The translations under genes and the position numbers were made by a program. A stretch of DNA of 64,000 nt. Origin: Trematomus loennbergii. Lineage: Eukaryota; Chordata; Actinopteri; Perciformes; Nototheniidae. The notes beneath the pieces are model-generated. The model saw only the letters and a program-made list of their open reading frames with translations. It did no database searches and was not told where the DNA came from. Location of the stretch: assembly GCA_012861695.1 (NCBI GenBank), contig JAAOOA010000344.1:62001-126000 (forward strand). Direction: 5' to 3'. Shown here one piece after another: positions 44,921 through 56,123 of the stretch (its first letter is position 1; each line of letters starts with the position of its first letter).

Positions 44921-46537
44921 TTAGTAGCAGACTATTTTTGTAATTATGAGAAGGATGGGGCTTGGGAGCTTTCTCGAGCGGGTGGGGAGACATATTTCCA
45001 GACTTTGGATATCATTATCTTCCATGAGCTTATTTGTGCTTTCCAGAATCTTTTGAAATGGACTGTCGCCTGAGCGCATGTCTGTCAGTGACTCTTTGAG
45101 ACTTTCAATCAAATCCACTGTGTCTGTCACAGAAACGCTGATGGATTGCAGCCCTTTAGTTGCAAAGTCGGACTTGTTAAATAGATCTCTGAAAAGTACG
45201 AGGAGAAATATAATTTTTTTTGTTTGCATCTGCTGAAGTAAAGACTGGGCATCAAACTGACTTTGTCCTCCCTCTTCTGAATAATCGGACAGCACTTCAA
45301 GGATGACATCATACAGTGTGCACACTTTGCTCACTGCTGCTGATCTTGAGCTCCATCTCGTGTCACAGCCTCGCTCCAATTCCAGTGGTCTCCTATCGGG
45401 GTGCATTTCTTTTTGGGCCTCGAGAAAGCGAGCATGCCTCTGAGTGCCACACATGAAGGTGTGCACGGAATTCACTGTCTCAAAGAAAGTTGACGCATCA
45501 GCTGATGTGCGTGCCACACTTGCCAGGATCAGATTCAGTCTATGAGAATGACAGTGCACATTGATTGCACTTTGAAATGTCCTCTTGAGGATGGCTTGAA
45601 CGCCCCCCTTATGACCAGACATAACAGCCGCGCCATCAAATCCAAACCCAACACACTTATTTGGGTCTAACTGAAAAGGTTCCACTACTTCCATTATTTT
45701 CTGGGCAATTGCCTCAGCGTTCATCTCTTCAGTATCCACAAGGCCGACTGCCCTTTCCTTCACAGATCCCATGTGGACATATCTTAAGCAGACTGCCACC
45801 AATTCCTTTTTTGATATGTCCTTGCATTCGTCAGCTATTATAGCATAATAATGTCCTCCTTCTGATCCGTGCAATTCCTTTTTTATGTGTCTTAGAAGCA
45901 GAGTGGACGCAGCATTCAGCAGGTCGTTCTGTATGTTATGGCTAAGCATCTTTGCATTACCCGGGATGGCATCTAATCGTTGCTGTATCTCTGGACTGTA
46001 TTACAAAGGAGATTTAACAGCTCAAGGAAATTACCTGTGTTTTTCCATCTTCATTTTCCCGGTGTCCGCGCAGAGGAATCTCTTGCTTTGCACACGTGAG
46101 AATGATGTCCAGTAAAACCTTTAAGTGTTCCCGATTTTTCTCAATTATCTCTCCCTGTCGGCCCTCTGGGTTGAGCAGCTGATGGAGGATGGTTCCATGG
46201 TCAGACTTCTCGCACTGTCTGTAGTTTATGTTTCTCTCCATAGCTATTGCATGAGTGGCGCTGCATTCATGTTTACTGAGAGCATAGTCGAGGTGTTTCC
46301 AGTCCCTGTAACCATGGCGACTGAATGTATCTTCGCCGCCGGCCCCGCCTCTCTCACTAAAATGCCGGCACATTTTACAAAATACACTGTCCTGGCTAAT
46401 ACTATATTCCAAGAATGTGTACTTGACATACCAGTGGGCAGCGAAGCTCCTTTTCTTTTGTCAAAAAGTGTCTGAGGGTACTTTATTAGCTTTGGTTGTG
46501 TAGCCGCCGGGTCATCTATGGCTGACAGGTCCGGCAC
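44921..46537 (-). pseudogene. hAT transposase, TTF zinc finger and DUF4371
   Basis: Minus strand. 46537-46400 begins P-D-L-S-A-I-D-D-P-A. After a frameshift, E-Y-S-I-S-Q-D-S-V-F-C-K-M-C-R-H-F starts the TTF-type zinc finger (46412-46014), with W-K-H-L-D-Y-A-L and H-E-C-S-A-T-H. After a gap near 46000, the frame 45949-44921 gives Y-A-I-I-A-D-E-C-K-D-I-S, F-G-F-D-G-A-A-V-M-S-G, H-C-H-S-H-R-L-N-L and R-W-S-S-R-S. These are the first two acidic catalytic regions of DUF4371/hAT proteins like ZMYM1. The C-terminal dimerisation (hATC) region and the last catalytic Glu are lost where the frame leaves homology near 44950. Confidence 0.8.
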
Positions 46538-47074
46538 TGGGATGCTACGTCCGCAGAGGGACTGAGCTCAGCGGGGCACAACATTAAATACACTCTCGTC
46601 TCTCTGAGGCGGCACCTGCTGTGAGGATGATGAGTGTGGTGGTTCCGGGGCGGCGACTCTGTTCTTACTCTTTTAAAAACCTGAACATTGATTGTTGTGA
46701 CATTGTCAGTGAGTGCGGTATATTTGTTGTGTCTGTCCAGTCCACTGTCCTCCTTCATCTGCGCGCGGCCGCGAGACGTTCTACGATGTGTTGTTGTTGC
46801 CGCGCTTCACTATGACGGCCCCTACACACGGCGGCGTTCGGTCCGTTGCCGTTGGTTACGTTAATTCATGTTGCTTTTAATTTTATACGTTTTTTTTAAA
46901 AGGGAAACACATGTTTGCTCTTATTTTATTATTTAATTGTTAATTTTGATAATCAAAAATAAAAATGTTGGTAAACTATATTTTCTCACAGTCATTTTTG
47001 ATCAACGAATGGGTGGGCCCAGTGACAGAGTGGGTGGGCCTAGGCCCAGTAGGCCCACCCATAACGCCGCGCCT
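44921..47074 (-). mobile_element. hAT element relic (ZMYM1-like), left end missing
   Basis: Contains the transposase relic at 44921-46537. The right part ends GGCCCACCCATAACGCCGCG plus CCTGCTG, close to a CAGTGGCG-type hAT terminus in reverse. The other end is missing and the transposase is truncated at 44921, next to the Gag relic. Confidence 0.6.
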
Positions 47075-47187
47075 GCTGCTGAGGACAGAACGGGCTCTTT
47101 TCTACACTGCAGCCTCCCGAGGGACAACGCCGGCTTTTGTCTCTTCCTTACTTATGCTTGTTCTATAACCTCGTTACTCAAATTAAA
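47075..47187 (+). mobile_element. 3' fragment of an LTR
   Basis: GCTGAGGACAGAACGGGCTC through CTCGTTACTCAAATTAAA matches the right half of the LTR at 36573-39330. The uninterrupted AGAACGGGCTC here serves as the empty-site control for the insertion at 37186. Confidence 0.75.
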
Positions 47188-47329
47188 TCCCACTTAAATC
47201 ATGTCCACATGAATAACAAACGAAATGCATTTGCACACATCTTGTGTCCATATCTTTCTGTTTTGTGGGTCATGCCACAACCGTGCACGTGCATGCATGC
47301 GCGAGTCATGGTAAGATATCTGGATTAAG

Positions 47330-47482
47330 AGGTTGCTTTTTCTTTGCACAACATGAAAGAAAGGCGAAATCAATGGGCTGTGATTTTAGTATTTTTAAGC
47401 AGAGGTCAATCATTTGTACGGCCCTCGGAGGATGTTGAAAAATTGAAATGGCCCTTGAGAGGAAAAAGGTTCCCCACCCCTG
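47330..47482 (-). mobile_element. hAT right end
   Basis: Ends GGAAAAAGGTTCCCCACCCC TG, the inverse of CAGGGGTGGGGAACC, preceded by GGCCCTCGG and ATTGAAATGGCCCTTGAGAG. This is the typical 3' subterminal composition of Charlie/Ac-like hAT elements. Confidence 0.6.
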
Positions 47483-48509
47483 TTCTAGACAAAGCCAAAA
47501 AAGCAAAATGTCTTATTGTTGTATAGTTTTCGGGGTTGGGTGGGGGTTGTTGACCTCATGTTCTGTTGCCGTATTGTATTATAGAAGGTGTTAGGGAAAT
47601 ATTTTCCTGGGCCCATAACTTTGACCCTTTTATCAGTGTGTACTGCCCTCACTGAGCTCAGGCACCTGTAGCCTTGCTGCTGTGCTCTCAGTGTTTGCCA
47701 TCAAAGTTCCTGCTCTCCTCGTGTCTCTCTGAGTCCTGTCTCCATTGCTTCAGAAGTTTCAATCACAAAGGTGGCTAGCTCTATGGGGTTCATATTTGTG
47801 TACATTTGGCTCAGATAATGGCCAGTCCCCCCCCCATCCACTGACCTCGCTGCACGTTAATGGGTCAGATTAGTTAGTTCTCACTGGTACCGGACGTCCC
47901 AGCCCTCTAGTCTCAGCTGGAGGAGATTTGAATCTGCTGCTGAGTGATTGCATCCCAACATGTTGGAGATGATAACAACACAGTGGGGAGTGACAGGAAG
48001 CAAGAAATGTGTCTGAGCTCATTTGTAAAAAGGAATGAGTCCAATAACAACAAAGCCAAATTCCTCTGTTGATGTCGTAATGTCAAAGGAAACTAATTGG
48101 GGGTGGCAGATAAGAGTGTTTTCAAATCAAGTCAAACGGAGTCTTTGCCCCCACAGGATATTGGATGTGTTGTCTGGCTCTGCTCTAATTGCTCCAGTCT
48201 GGCAGCAGATTGATTCTTAATCATGCAGATCTTGTTGGGGTCTTTACAGTATATTGGTCTGTGGTGTTAGCTGACACAGTTTACCAAACTCAGGTTTCAG
48301 ATAGAATCATAGCTTTATTCTATTAATAGTTTTGGGTACCAAATGCAATTTGATAACGTTTGTCAATTCAATTTCCTGTTTTCGTTTACATTTAAAGAGT
48401 CACTTCACCATGTTGCTGAAAACAGCTGCATGATGTTTTCTGTTTCAGGATATTTCCAACTCTGCTGCTTCAAATTTTATATTTTGTTGTGTCTGGCAAG
48501 CTCCCTGAC
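47483..48509. other. Unique non-coding DNA
   Basis: No recognisable repeat ends or coding regions. It looks single-copy. Confidence 0.5.
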
Positions 48510-49569
48510 TTAAAGGGGACCTATCATGCAAAATGCACTTTTGTACGTCTTTTATACATGAATATGTGTCCCCGGTGTTCCAGGGAACTCACCAAGTGTC
48601 AGAAAACACAACCCTCTCTATTTACCTCCATACCCAAATCTCTAAAAAAGGGGCTGCAACGGATCTGATAAAAACTGATCCAGATTTGAACACTTCACTG
48701 ACGTCACAGAAGTGGCGCTACGGCTATTGGGCCAACTCTCCACCTATCAGGGGAATGTGGGGTTGGGCCACGGCCAGCCATTGCCGCTCGAAAGCGCTGG
48801 AGACGCTGTAGTACATATGCCAGGCCTGTAAGTGGCGCTGTAGTCTGCCACAAAAGCAGCGAAGAAGACTTCCCGCTCATAGTTACCATGGTTACCCTTC
48901 TGTTTATTCTCCGTTGTGGCTTTTTTTCTCCCTCCCCGAGGCAAGCGTATGCTCCTGCTGCTATAATTCAATGCAATCCCTCCCCGTCGAGGCAAGCACT
49001 GTAATTCTCTCCGGTTCGTCCACCAGCTGATGACAAACACCCACCTCTCCGCCTCTTCCAAGGAACGAGGGACCGTGCGGCAGAGTTTCAGTTTCAGTTT
49101 CTTTTGCCGGTCAAGATGTCCGTTAAAGTTTAAATCTTCCAGACAAAATTAGAAAAGTGCCGGTCAAAGGTCTTCTTTGTTATTTTTTGAGCTTTAAAAC
49201 AAATGAATAACGACTCTATAGGCAGGGTGCACACTGACTCCAGGTACTCATCTGAGTACCTCAATGAGAAAGTTGTGTGCACCCCTGTCTATAGGCCTAT
49301 AATAATATAATAAAACACGGAGGACGGAGATCTTTTTTTCTCCCTTCTTGACTTGATCAGAGCACGGCTCCCCTCTCCTGCAGGGGGCGTGGTCAGCTGA
49401 AGCTCACAGAATCAGCCCCGTAGACAGCAAACAGCACATAGAGCGAAATGAGGCATGGCTGAAATGCATGATCTGTTTGGTATTTTGAAAACAGAAACGT
49501 ATAAATATACCTTATATAGGTATGGCCCTACAATATATCATTTAAATATGCATGATAGGTCCACTTTAA
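48510..49569. mobile_element. TTAA-flanked DNA element (1.06 kb)
   Basis: The left end TTAAAGGGGACCTATCATGC and inverted right end TTAAAGTGGACCTATCATGC match at 19 of 20 positions, with TTAA at the outer edge. This is compatible with piggyBac- or Kolobok-type targets. The interior has a block shared with the MITE at 21507 and a nested 65-bp hAT derivative. No transposase. Confidence 0.85.
49223..49287. mobile_element. 65-bp hAT deletion derivative
   Basis: CAGGGTGCACACTG and inverted CAGGGGTGCACACAA termini enclose only 65 bp. The 8-bp duplication TCTATAGG is perfect on both sides (49215-49222 and 49288-49295). Confidence 0.85.
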
Positions 49570-50967
49570 TGAAACAGTAAATCACAAGCTCTTTAATTAC
49601 ACAGTGATTAGCAGCAGTCATTTACTCGACCTTGGTCTGAGGACAACACAAGGTTAAGCATTGTCTTGATTTTGGAACATCTCTTGTATCTTCTCCTTCA
49701 CATCCCCACTCAGTCAGTGAGTATTAATTGAGGAACCGCTATGTGCTGGTCCCATCAGTAAAATGCAGTAATCAGCTCAGTATGGGCCAAAACCTGCATG
49801 TAATGGTTATGGTGGTGCGCGCTGCCAAATGACCTGCATTAATGTCTCTGTGCTCTCTTTATCTCCTATTTAATAGAATTTTGCAAGTGAAATGTAATGG
49901 GTCTTTCATGACATTACATTTGCATTACACTGCAGCTGTTAAACTGATTCTGTGGCTGCTCTATAATCCCAGGTACTTTAACAATGTATGATTTTGTTTA
50001 ACAGGGCCAAATACAACTGCAGGGATATATTGAAGCCATATTTCATGTTTCGGCACAGCTTTTAAATGCCAGAGAGCGGCTGTATTTCAACACATGGGTG
50101 ACAACGGGCTGAAAGGATATGAAATGTGTACATGTTTAAATGAAATTGACTGTAAAAAACAGGGACACACATGTGAGGATGCAAACAGCTGTCATCTGGG
50201 CCGCTGACGTGGTACAAATGTATGTAAAGCTGGAGATAATAATCCTTATTTAGAGAATGAACGTTTATGGCTGTTTCATATCTTTATAAATGTTCAGTTT
50301 AAAATGTAACTACTGGTATAAATGTATTCTACCTGAGGGCAGATCTTGTGTTGGGAATGCCAATCATTTTCCATTAATATCCTATCTGATTCTATGCTAT
50401 GCTATTCTATTAAAACTCACACTTTGTATACTTTTCTGTTTGCTCTCACATGCACATCTGTTCACAATAATTTGATACAGTTCACGGAAATGTGCCAAAA
50501 ATACAGTATTGTCTTGTCAAACGCAGAGAAGAAAAAGACTTCTCAACTCAGGATTCAATACAATTCATGGTACAGGGTTAATAATATACATTTATTTAAC
50601 AAATGATTACTTTGAAAGATTGCTTTTGGTTAGAAAAAAAAAAAGTATCATTACATTCTTACTCTTAGGAATCTTATATGTACAGTAAAGGATTTAAAAT
50701 ACTGAATCAATAACAGGCGGTTCTGCAAATGTTCTAAAAGGAAGAAATGCATGGTTAAAAAAAACAATTGTTATTTAGGCAGTGACTTTGTTTACCCCAG
50801 AGGGCACTTTCAAACAATATGAACATCTAATAGTGTAACAAACAAAGAAAGATAGATTGAATCCATGTACCACATTTAGATTTGACTGTCTGTGGTCTTT
50901 GGACCAACTATTGAGATTTTCTGCACATGAAATGAATCAACCTACATTTTTTTAAAGATCTGTTAGA
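49570..50967. other. Unique DNA with a possible conserved non-coding element
   Basis: 49580-49990 lacks repeat features and contains homeodomain-like TAATTA cores (CTTTAATTACACAGTGATTA, TTAATTGAGG) and a TGACCTGCATTAATG segment. This texture is typical of vertebrate conserved non-coding elements. The remainder is AT-rich. No coding frame. Confidence 0.3.
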
Positions 50968-51353
50968 TTAAAGGTGGGTAGGTAAGTTTGAGAAACCGGC
51001 TCGAGATACACTTTTTGTTATATTCCATGGAATGCTCTTAACATCCCGATAGCAATGAATATCTTAAGTGCTTTGACAAAAATACATAAAAAAATGTCAT
51101 CTGTGGAAGCCGTAGTACTGTAAAAAGTACGACCAATCATTTTAGCCGGCCCGGCTAAAATAACTGGATGGCCTACCTGCCTGTCAGCCTTCCATCTGTG
51201 CACAAACTTATCTCGTGCCCTCATTGGTCATGTGCGCGTTCGTGTGTGTTGGAGGAGGGGCTCTGTAAGGAAGTGGCAGATTTTCTCCGGTTGTGTATTT
51301 TCAAATTCTAGCGATCTCGAGCCGGTTTCTCAACTTACCTACCCCACCTTTAA
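50968..51353. mobile_element. TTAA-flanked MITE (386 bp)
   Basis: 40-bp near-perfect inverted termini starting TTAAAGGTGGG(G)TAGGTAA and including GAGAAACCGGCTCGAGAT. TTAA lies at both outer edges. A central palindrome TTTTAGCCGG/CCCGGCTAAAA lies near 51145. Confidence 0.9.
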
Positions 51354-52137
51354 GTGTCTCTATCACTATGGCCACTACTGTTGTAGCTGTAAAAAGGTGG
51401 ATACATGTGTCAAAACCCCTGTGGTCTGTGGTTAACTCACGCTGAAGTGGTCTTTTGTTGTCACTCAATACTACACTGGTGAACCTCGGGAGCTTTTACG
51501 TGTTTTAAAAACAGCAGTTAATAACAAGTGTCTAAATGTCCTAACGCTGAACGTTAGCCACCTTTAGCTTAGTGGTGGTGACGAGAAGTCACGCAACAGT
51601 CATGTAGTTTAAGCATTACTGTATGTCAGCAATGTGGACATTATCCTGCTGAACAAAAGTTATCATAAACATGTGTTTGCCATAGAGCTTATTTTCTGCA
51701 ATATTCCAAAATCCATGGAATAATCACAATTGTCGAAGGAGCCCTTGGGATGCTAACTTCTGGTGCGGCCAATAAAAGTACAACACTGCGCCACTCTATT
51801 TGGAGTTAGAGTATCTGTTGGCTGAAATTAATACTACAACAGGCACTCAGAAATGATGCTGTAAACTACCTTAATGTCTTCAAAGGCACCATCGTAGTTT
51901 AAAAATAACAGTTGTTCTCCCAGTGGTCATACATAACGTAGATATCGCTCTGCCCGCTGAGGGCTAGTATCCTCAGTGATTAGGATACAAGTGATCTGTG
52001 ATATCACAGCTAAACATTCAGTTTATATCTAACAAATCATCTTCCAGAGCAGATGAATATCAGTTTCACTTATCACCTCCACAAAGTATCTCAATATAAA
52101 TATTATAACATATATTATTGGTGATGATGGTTGACTA
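51354..52137. other. Unique non-coding DNA
   Basis: No coding or terminal-repeat signal was recognised. Confidence 0.5.
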
Positions 52138-52849
52138 CAGTGGCGAGCCGTGACTTTTATACCTAGGCCCTCTGACCCCACCCCTTCCCTCAAAAAATAA
52201 AAGAGTTATTAAGTCACAGCGTATACTTCAGCGGAATATCAAAACAACGGCCCGGGGTGCAAAACGCATCAATGACAGCGACCCTCTACCACACAAAACA
52301 ACACCTGTAAATAACCCAATTTGTGTTCTTTGACATTGAAAATGATATTGCATTGTGTTTGTTATTATCGTTGCAGTGGTATGTCTTAAGTGTAATTTGG
52401 CATGCTTTTATTTTGAAGGCGAGTTTACGCTGTTGACAGGAAGTTGTTGTTGCTATGGAAACAAGAAAAGCTTCACAGCAGGTGGAACTTGTCATAAAGT
52501 CCGCGATAATAAAACCACCCATTAAGAGGGAAGATATGATTGGTCAATTGTACTGTCATTTGACATTTGTCTCTCGTTCAGTTACTATAGCTGGGCCCTC
52601 AGTAAACTCATAGCTGGACACCAATCAGCTCCTATCTTCACCTCGCGGAGACAAACTTCTTTCATTTAACCCTTCACATTCCAACAGAAACTGAATAGGC
52701 AGATTCTAAGGATTTATTTCTTTGGAAATGTTATTTTAAATACAATTAAATCAAGTTATTTTGCTAAAACGAATGAAAAAATATTTAATTTTTTTTGTTT
52801 TTGTATATTATTTTGTAGAATATCTTAGGGCCCTGACGGCTAGCCACTG
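52138..52849. mobile_element. hAT MITE (712 bp) with perfect target duplication
   Basis: Termini CAGTGGCGAGCCGT and inverted CAGTGGCTAGCCGT, flanked by the 8-bp direct repeat GTTGACTA at 52130-52137 and 52850-52857. Non-coding inside. Confidence 0.93.
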
Positions 52850-52999
52850 GTTGACTAACTATTATTTATCCTCAGATCACCTTGAATAAATCAAAACAAA
52901 AATAATATTTAAATTACTCTCCACATATGACATATCCATTAGTCAGTGTGTTATTGTGTGTGTTCCCATAAATCTTCATTCCTCATGGTTATAGCTGCT

Positions 53000-53310
53000 C
53001 CCCTCCCCTCTGTGTACATCAGCATCACTGCCCTACACCCCCCTCTCTCCTCCATTCATTCTTTTCCTCTCTCTCCTCCTTCCTCCTACCCTTATTCCCT
53101 CTCCTCCACCATCCCTTCCAATCATCCACCTTGTTTCCTCTCTCCTCTTCACGTCCCTGTTTCTCTCTTATATTTCACCCTACCTCACTCATCCTCTCCT
53201 CTCTTCTTTCTTTCATTCCCCCCCCCAACGTCTCTCTGTCTTTTATTCACCTTGTTGCCTCTCTCTCTCTCCGTCTCCTCTGTCACTCCCCTGCTCACTC
53301 ACTCATTGAT
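53000..53310. repeat. Polypyrimidine (CT-rich) tract
   Basis: About 300 bases of C/T-rich sequence on the plus strand (CTCTCC, TCCTCC and TTCCTC words). The long Ser/Pro/Leu ORF here (52946-53326) is a composition artefact. Confidence 0.8.
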
Positions 53311-53329
53311 AGGGGAGGCGATGTGACCA

Positions 53330-53512
53330 GCATGCCGAGCGGCTAATCGTTATTCTGTGTGCGCGCGGCAGGAGTCAGGGTGGAGTGTCAGTTCACCTCC
53401 ATCTCTCTCCGTCCTCCCTGAGAGAGCGGGAGGACGTGGTGGTGAAAGGACAACAGCGAGCAGAGAAGAAAACAACAACACACCCTGCTGATGATACACA
53501 GTGAGAAGAAAC
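53330..53512 (+). promoter_or_regulatory. Candidate host promoter / non-coding first exon
   Basis: A shift from CT-rich to a locally CpG-rich block (GCCGAGCGG, GTGCGCGCGGC, GAGAGAGCGGGAGGACG), then purine-rich sequence ending ...GATACACA followed by GTGAGAAG, a plausible splice donor. There is no ATG-initiated ORF of note, so it would be a 5' UTR exon. Speculative. Confidence 0.3.
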
Positions 53513-54150
53513 TAACATCTGCACATGATGTAATCTGGATTTCACTTTAAATATTGCTATTTGAATATCAAGTGGTTAAATGTGTAGTCCACCATCCTAA
53601 GCCAACACACTTATTGTCAAATAATCATCCGTCCGCTCTGTGTGCCTGGCTTTCAGATGAAGCCCTGAAAATGGGAAACAAACTAAGTGGCTTATGATGC
53701 CACATAAAACCACTGCAGCCAGTCAGCAGCAGGGCCATAGATGAAAAAGACAAAGGGAACATGAGGGGGGTATTTGTCTGGCTGTTTGGCTAAAATATCA
53801 ACATTCTTTTTCGGGAAATTTCTGACGCCCTCTGTTGGAGCCATCACCTGTTCACCAGTGGTTCTGTTTGGAAAGAGGTGGGAGTTGATATTTTCTGTTG
53901 AATGCATTTTCTACCGCATCTGCTATCACAAATTCTTCCCATTTTTTCACTGCAATCAACATAACAATCTCCTTCCCACTGCAATATTATTACGGGTCGG
54001 ATTGTATGTCTGCCTGTTTTTAGAATAAATGATCATGTTGTGTCTCGTCAAAAATGTTAGTCTCGTGATGTTTCATGTTTTGTTAAGTCATTTTTTGTCT
54101 TGTCTCCCACTTCCTGTTTTATTTTGGTACTCACCCTTTGTGTCTCATCC
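53513..54150. other. Unique non-coding DNA
   Basis: No repeat terminus or convincing ORF was recognised. Confidence 0.5.
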
Positions 54151-55080
54151 CAGTGCCCTGTACTACGAAGCAGGATTTGCGGTTAGCGAGGTAACTTCAG
54201 GGTTAACTCTGGGTTTTGGGTCCTACGACGCTGGTTCACCTCTCCATGGTAACATATGCTGAACACCTAACCTGCTCCGGAGCAGGTTTGGTTCCAGATA
54301 AGAGATCAACTCAGTGAAAGCACCGCCTGCTGACCAATCAGAGTGTGCGGAGTTTAAAGCTATCAAGTCATATTACAGGATAAAGGAAATACAGAAAAAC
54401 TGCTGTTGCAGGAAAGACGGCCGGCAAAAATCTGCTTGCCGTGTGATGTCCCTGGCCAAAGTGGGATCACGCCGCGTGGCACTTTTAAAAAAAAGACCGT
54501 GATGATCTCCTGGGAGCCCTCGTGTCTACGGAAGGGCTCTTTGGATCGATTTCCTCGGTCACGTGGATGAGGAGAAGTCGCAGCTTAGCCGTATGCTGCT
54601 GCTTGCCCATCCTCAGAGGAGAGAACACTGTTGTAACTCCAGTAAAGGAAGCAGCAGGTGAGTGTAATAAACCACAGAAAGTGCTGTCAAAGCACTGTGC
54701 GGGTTCAGGGACGCTATAGCCGGCGTGTTGTTGTCAGAAAACACACCTCGTCTGGTATAATAGCTCCGATTAATGCATTTCACCGTTAATGTGAAACACA
54801 GCGTTAATACGAAGGCGCGCGGCCCCGCGAGAGTGGCCGCGGTGCGTTCAAGGACCTTGGCGGAGGCTCGGCCCTTTTCATGTCGGTTCCCCATGAGCCA
54901 ATCTTCCTTTCATGAAAGGTTTGGCGGCGGAGAGGGCCACCAGAGAGTACCACAGCTTCTTAGCTGCGGCTCCACAGCTGCTTCCTCAGCTGTGTACTGA
55001 CAGAATGGGTGGACAGGACACTGGGACTGGGTTACTCACTCCAGTTCTGCAGCGTCCCTCCTCCATTCAGGGCTGTAAGG
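54151..55080 (+). mobile_element. Single-ended DNA-transposon-like repeat
   Basis: Starts CAGTGCCCTGTACTACGAAG followed by CAGGATTTGCGGTTAGCGAG, a terminus I associate with abundant fish Harbinger-like repeats. The inverted partner is missing. Short frames around 54314-54502 (Lys/Arg-rich, K-S-Y-Y-R-I-K-E-I-Q-K) are weakly reminiscent of Myb-like accessory proteins but too degraded to call. Confidence 0.4.
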
Positions 55081-55120
55081 AAAGGCAAATCTAACATCCC
55101 AGGAGGAAATAGGTTTCCTT

Positions 55121-55934
55121 TGTAAGAAATTAAAATCAATGTTTAATGACGTAATTTAGTTTAAACATACAGTAAGCTTAAAACTGTTTTATTCTGAAAA
55201 CATTTCCGGTTAGCATTGGCTTGTGGCTAACGTTGTTGCTTAAGGAATGTACAGTTTATTTTGAAAAGCTTTATTGGAAGGCGTCTCCGTTTGTCAACAG
55301 TGACGTCACTTCCGGTTTTACGTTAACAACGATTACAGCCGTTTAAATGCATTAAATAAAAAGTCATGAATGATTGTATGAGGAGAAAAGGCGTGTGGAG
55401 TTATACAATGAACACACAACCTCTAAATCCTCTGTTTTACGTGATATCGGACACAGAAGAAAGAGGAGGGAGGACCCCCGTCATCACAGCCGCCATTGAG
55501 AGGAGGAGCCATGAATCAGATATAGACGGGAGATCCTGGCTTGTTCGCTCTCTCTTCCCCACGGCCGCCCAGACCACAGCTTTGTCGCGATATCGCTCTG
55601 TTTGTTTCAGAACCACGTTACTAAGGGCGCATTCACACCAGCGTTTTATAGTCCGGTTGAATCGAACCCTGGTGCGTTTAGCCGCTTGGTGCTGTTCATT
55701 TGGGTCGGTGTGAACACAGTCCGAGACCTCTTAAGTGAACTACACAACCGGACTCTGGTCCGCTAAAATAGGTGGTCTCGGAACGCTTGCTTGCGAACTC
55801 TGGAGCGGTTCATTGCTGGTGTGAACGCAGTCCGTACCCTAAATTAAAGTATCCAATTTGAACCTTTTCCGAGACTACATTGTCTCTTATTTTAACTTCC
55901 TCCTGGACGCGAGAACAACGAACACTAATCAACA
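55121..55934 (+). mobile_element. Solo LTR of the 26.8-kb family, containing a MITE
   Basis: Starts TGTAAGAAATTAAAATCAAT and ends CTAATCAACA, flanked by the 4-bp duplication CCTT (55117-55120 and 55935-55938). Landmarks are shared with the LTR at 26817. A Harbinger-type MITE occupies 55625-55839. Confidence 0.88.
55625..55839. mobile_element. PIF-Harbinger MITE (215 bp)
   Basis: Termini GGGCGCATTCACACCAGC and inverted GGGTACGGACTGCGTTCACACCAGC, flanked by TAA on both sides (55622-55624 and 55840-55842). TWA duplications are the Harbinger hallmark. The related LTR at 26.8 kb has the empty site CGTTACTTAATTAAA. Confidence 0.9.
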
Positions 55935-56102
55935 CCTTTCAACAGAAATTCTGGCCCTGTTGCAAAAATGGTGGGTTACGTGGGGGGGTCGCGAGATGAT
56001 TAAAAATTAAAATAAATTTAAATTTAAATTTAAAATTAAAAAAATATTATTATTATTATCCGTGTTTCCCACATAATTTGATTCTATTTGTAGGGCACCG
56101 CA

Positions 56103-56123
56103 CCCCCCCCCCCCCCCCCCCCC
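56103..56123. repeat. Poly-C run
   Basis: 21 consecutive C residues, a likely source of sequencing error. Confidence 0.97.

Noticed and set aside
52946..53326. 126-codon Ser/Pro/Leu ORF
   Set aside because: Artefact of a long CT-rich tract.
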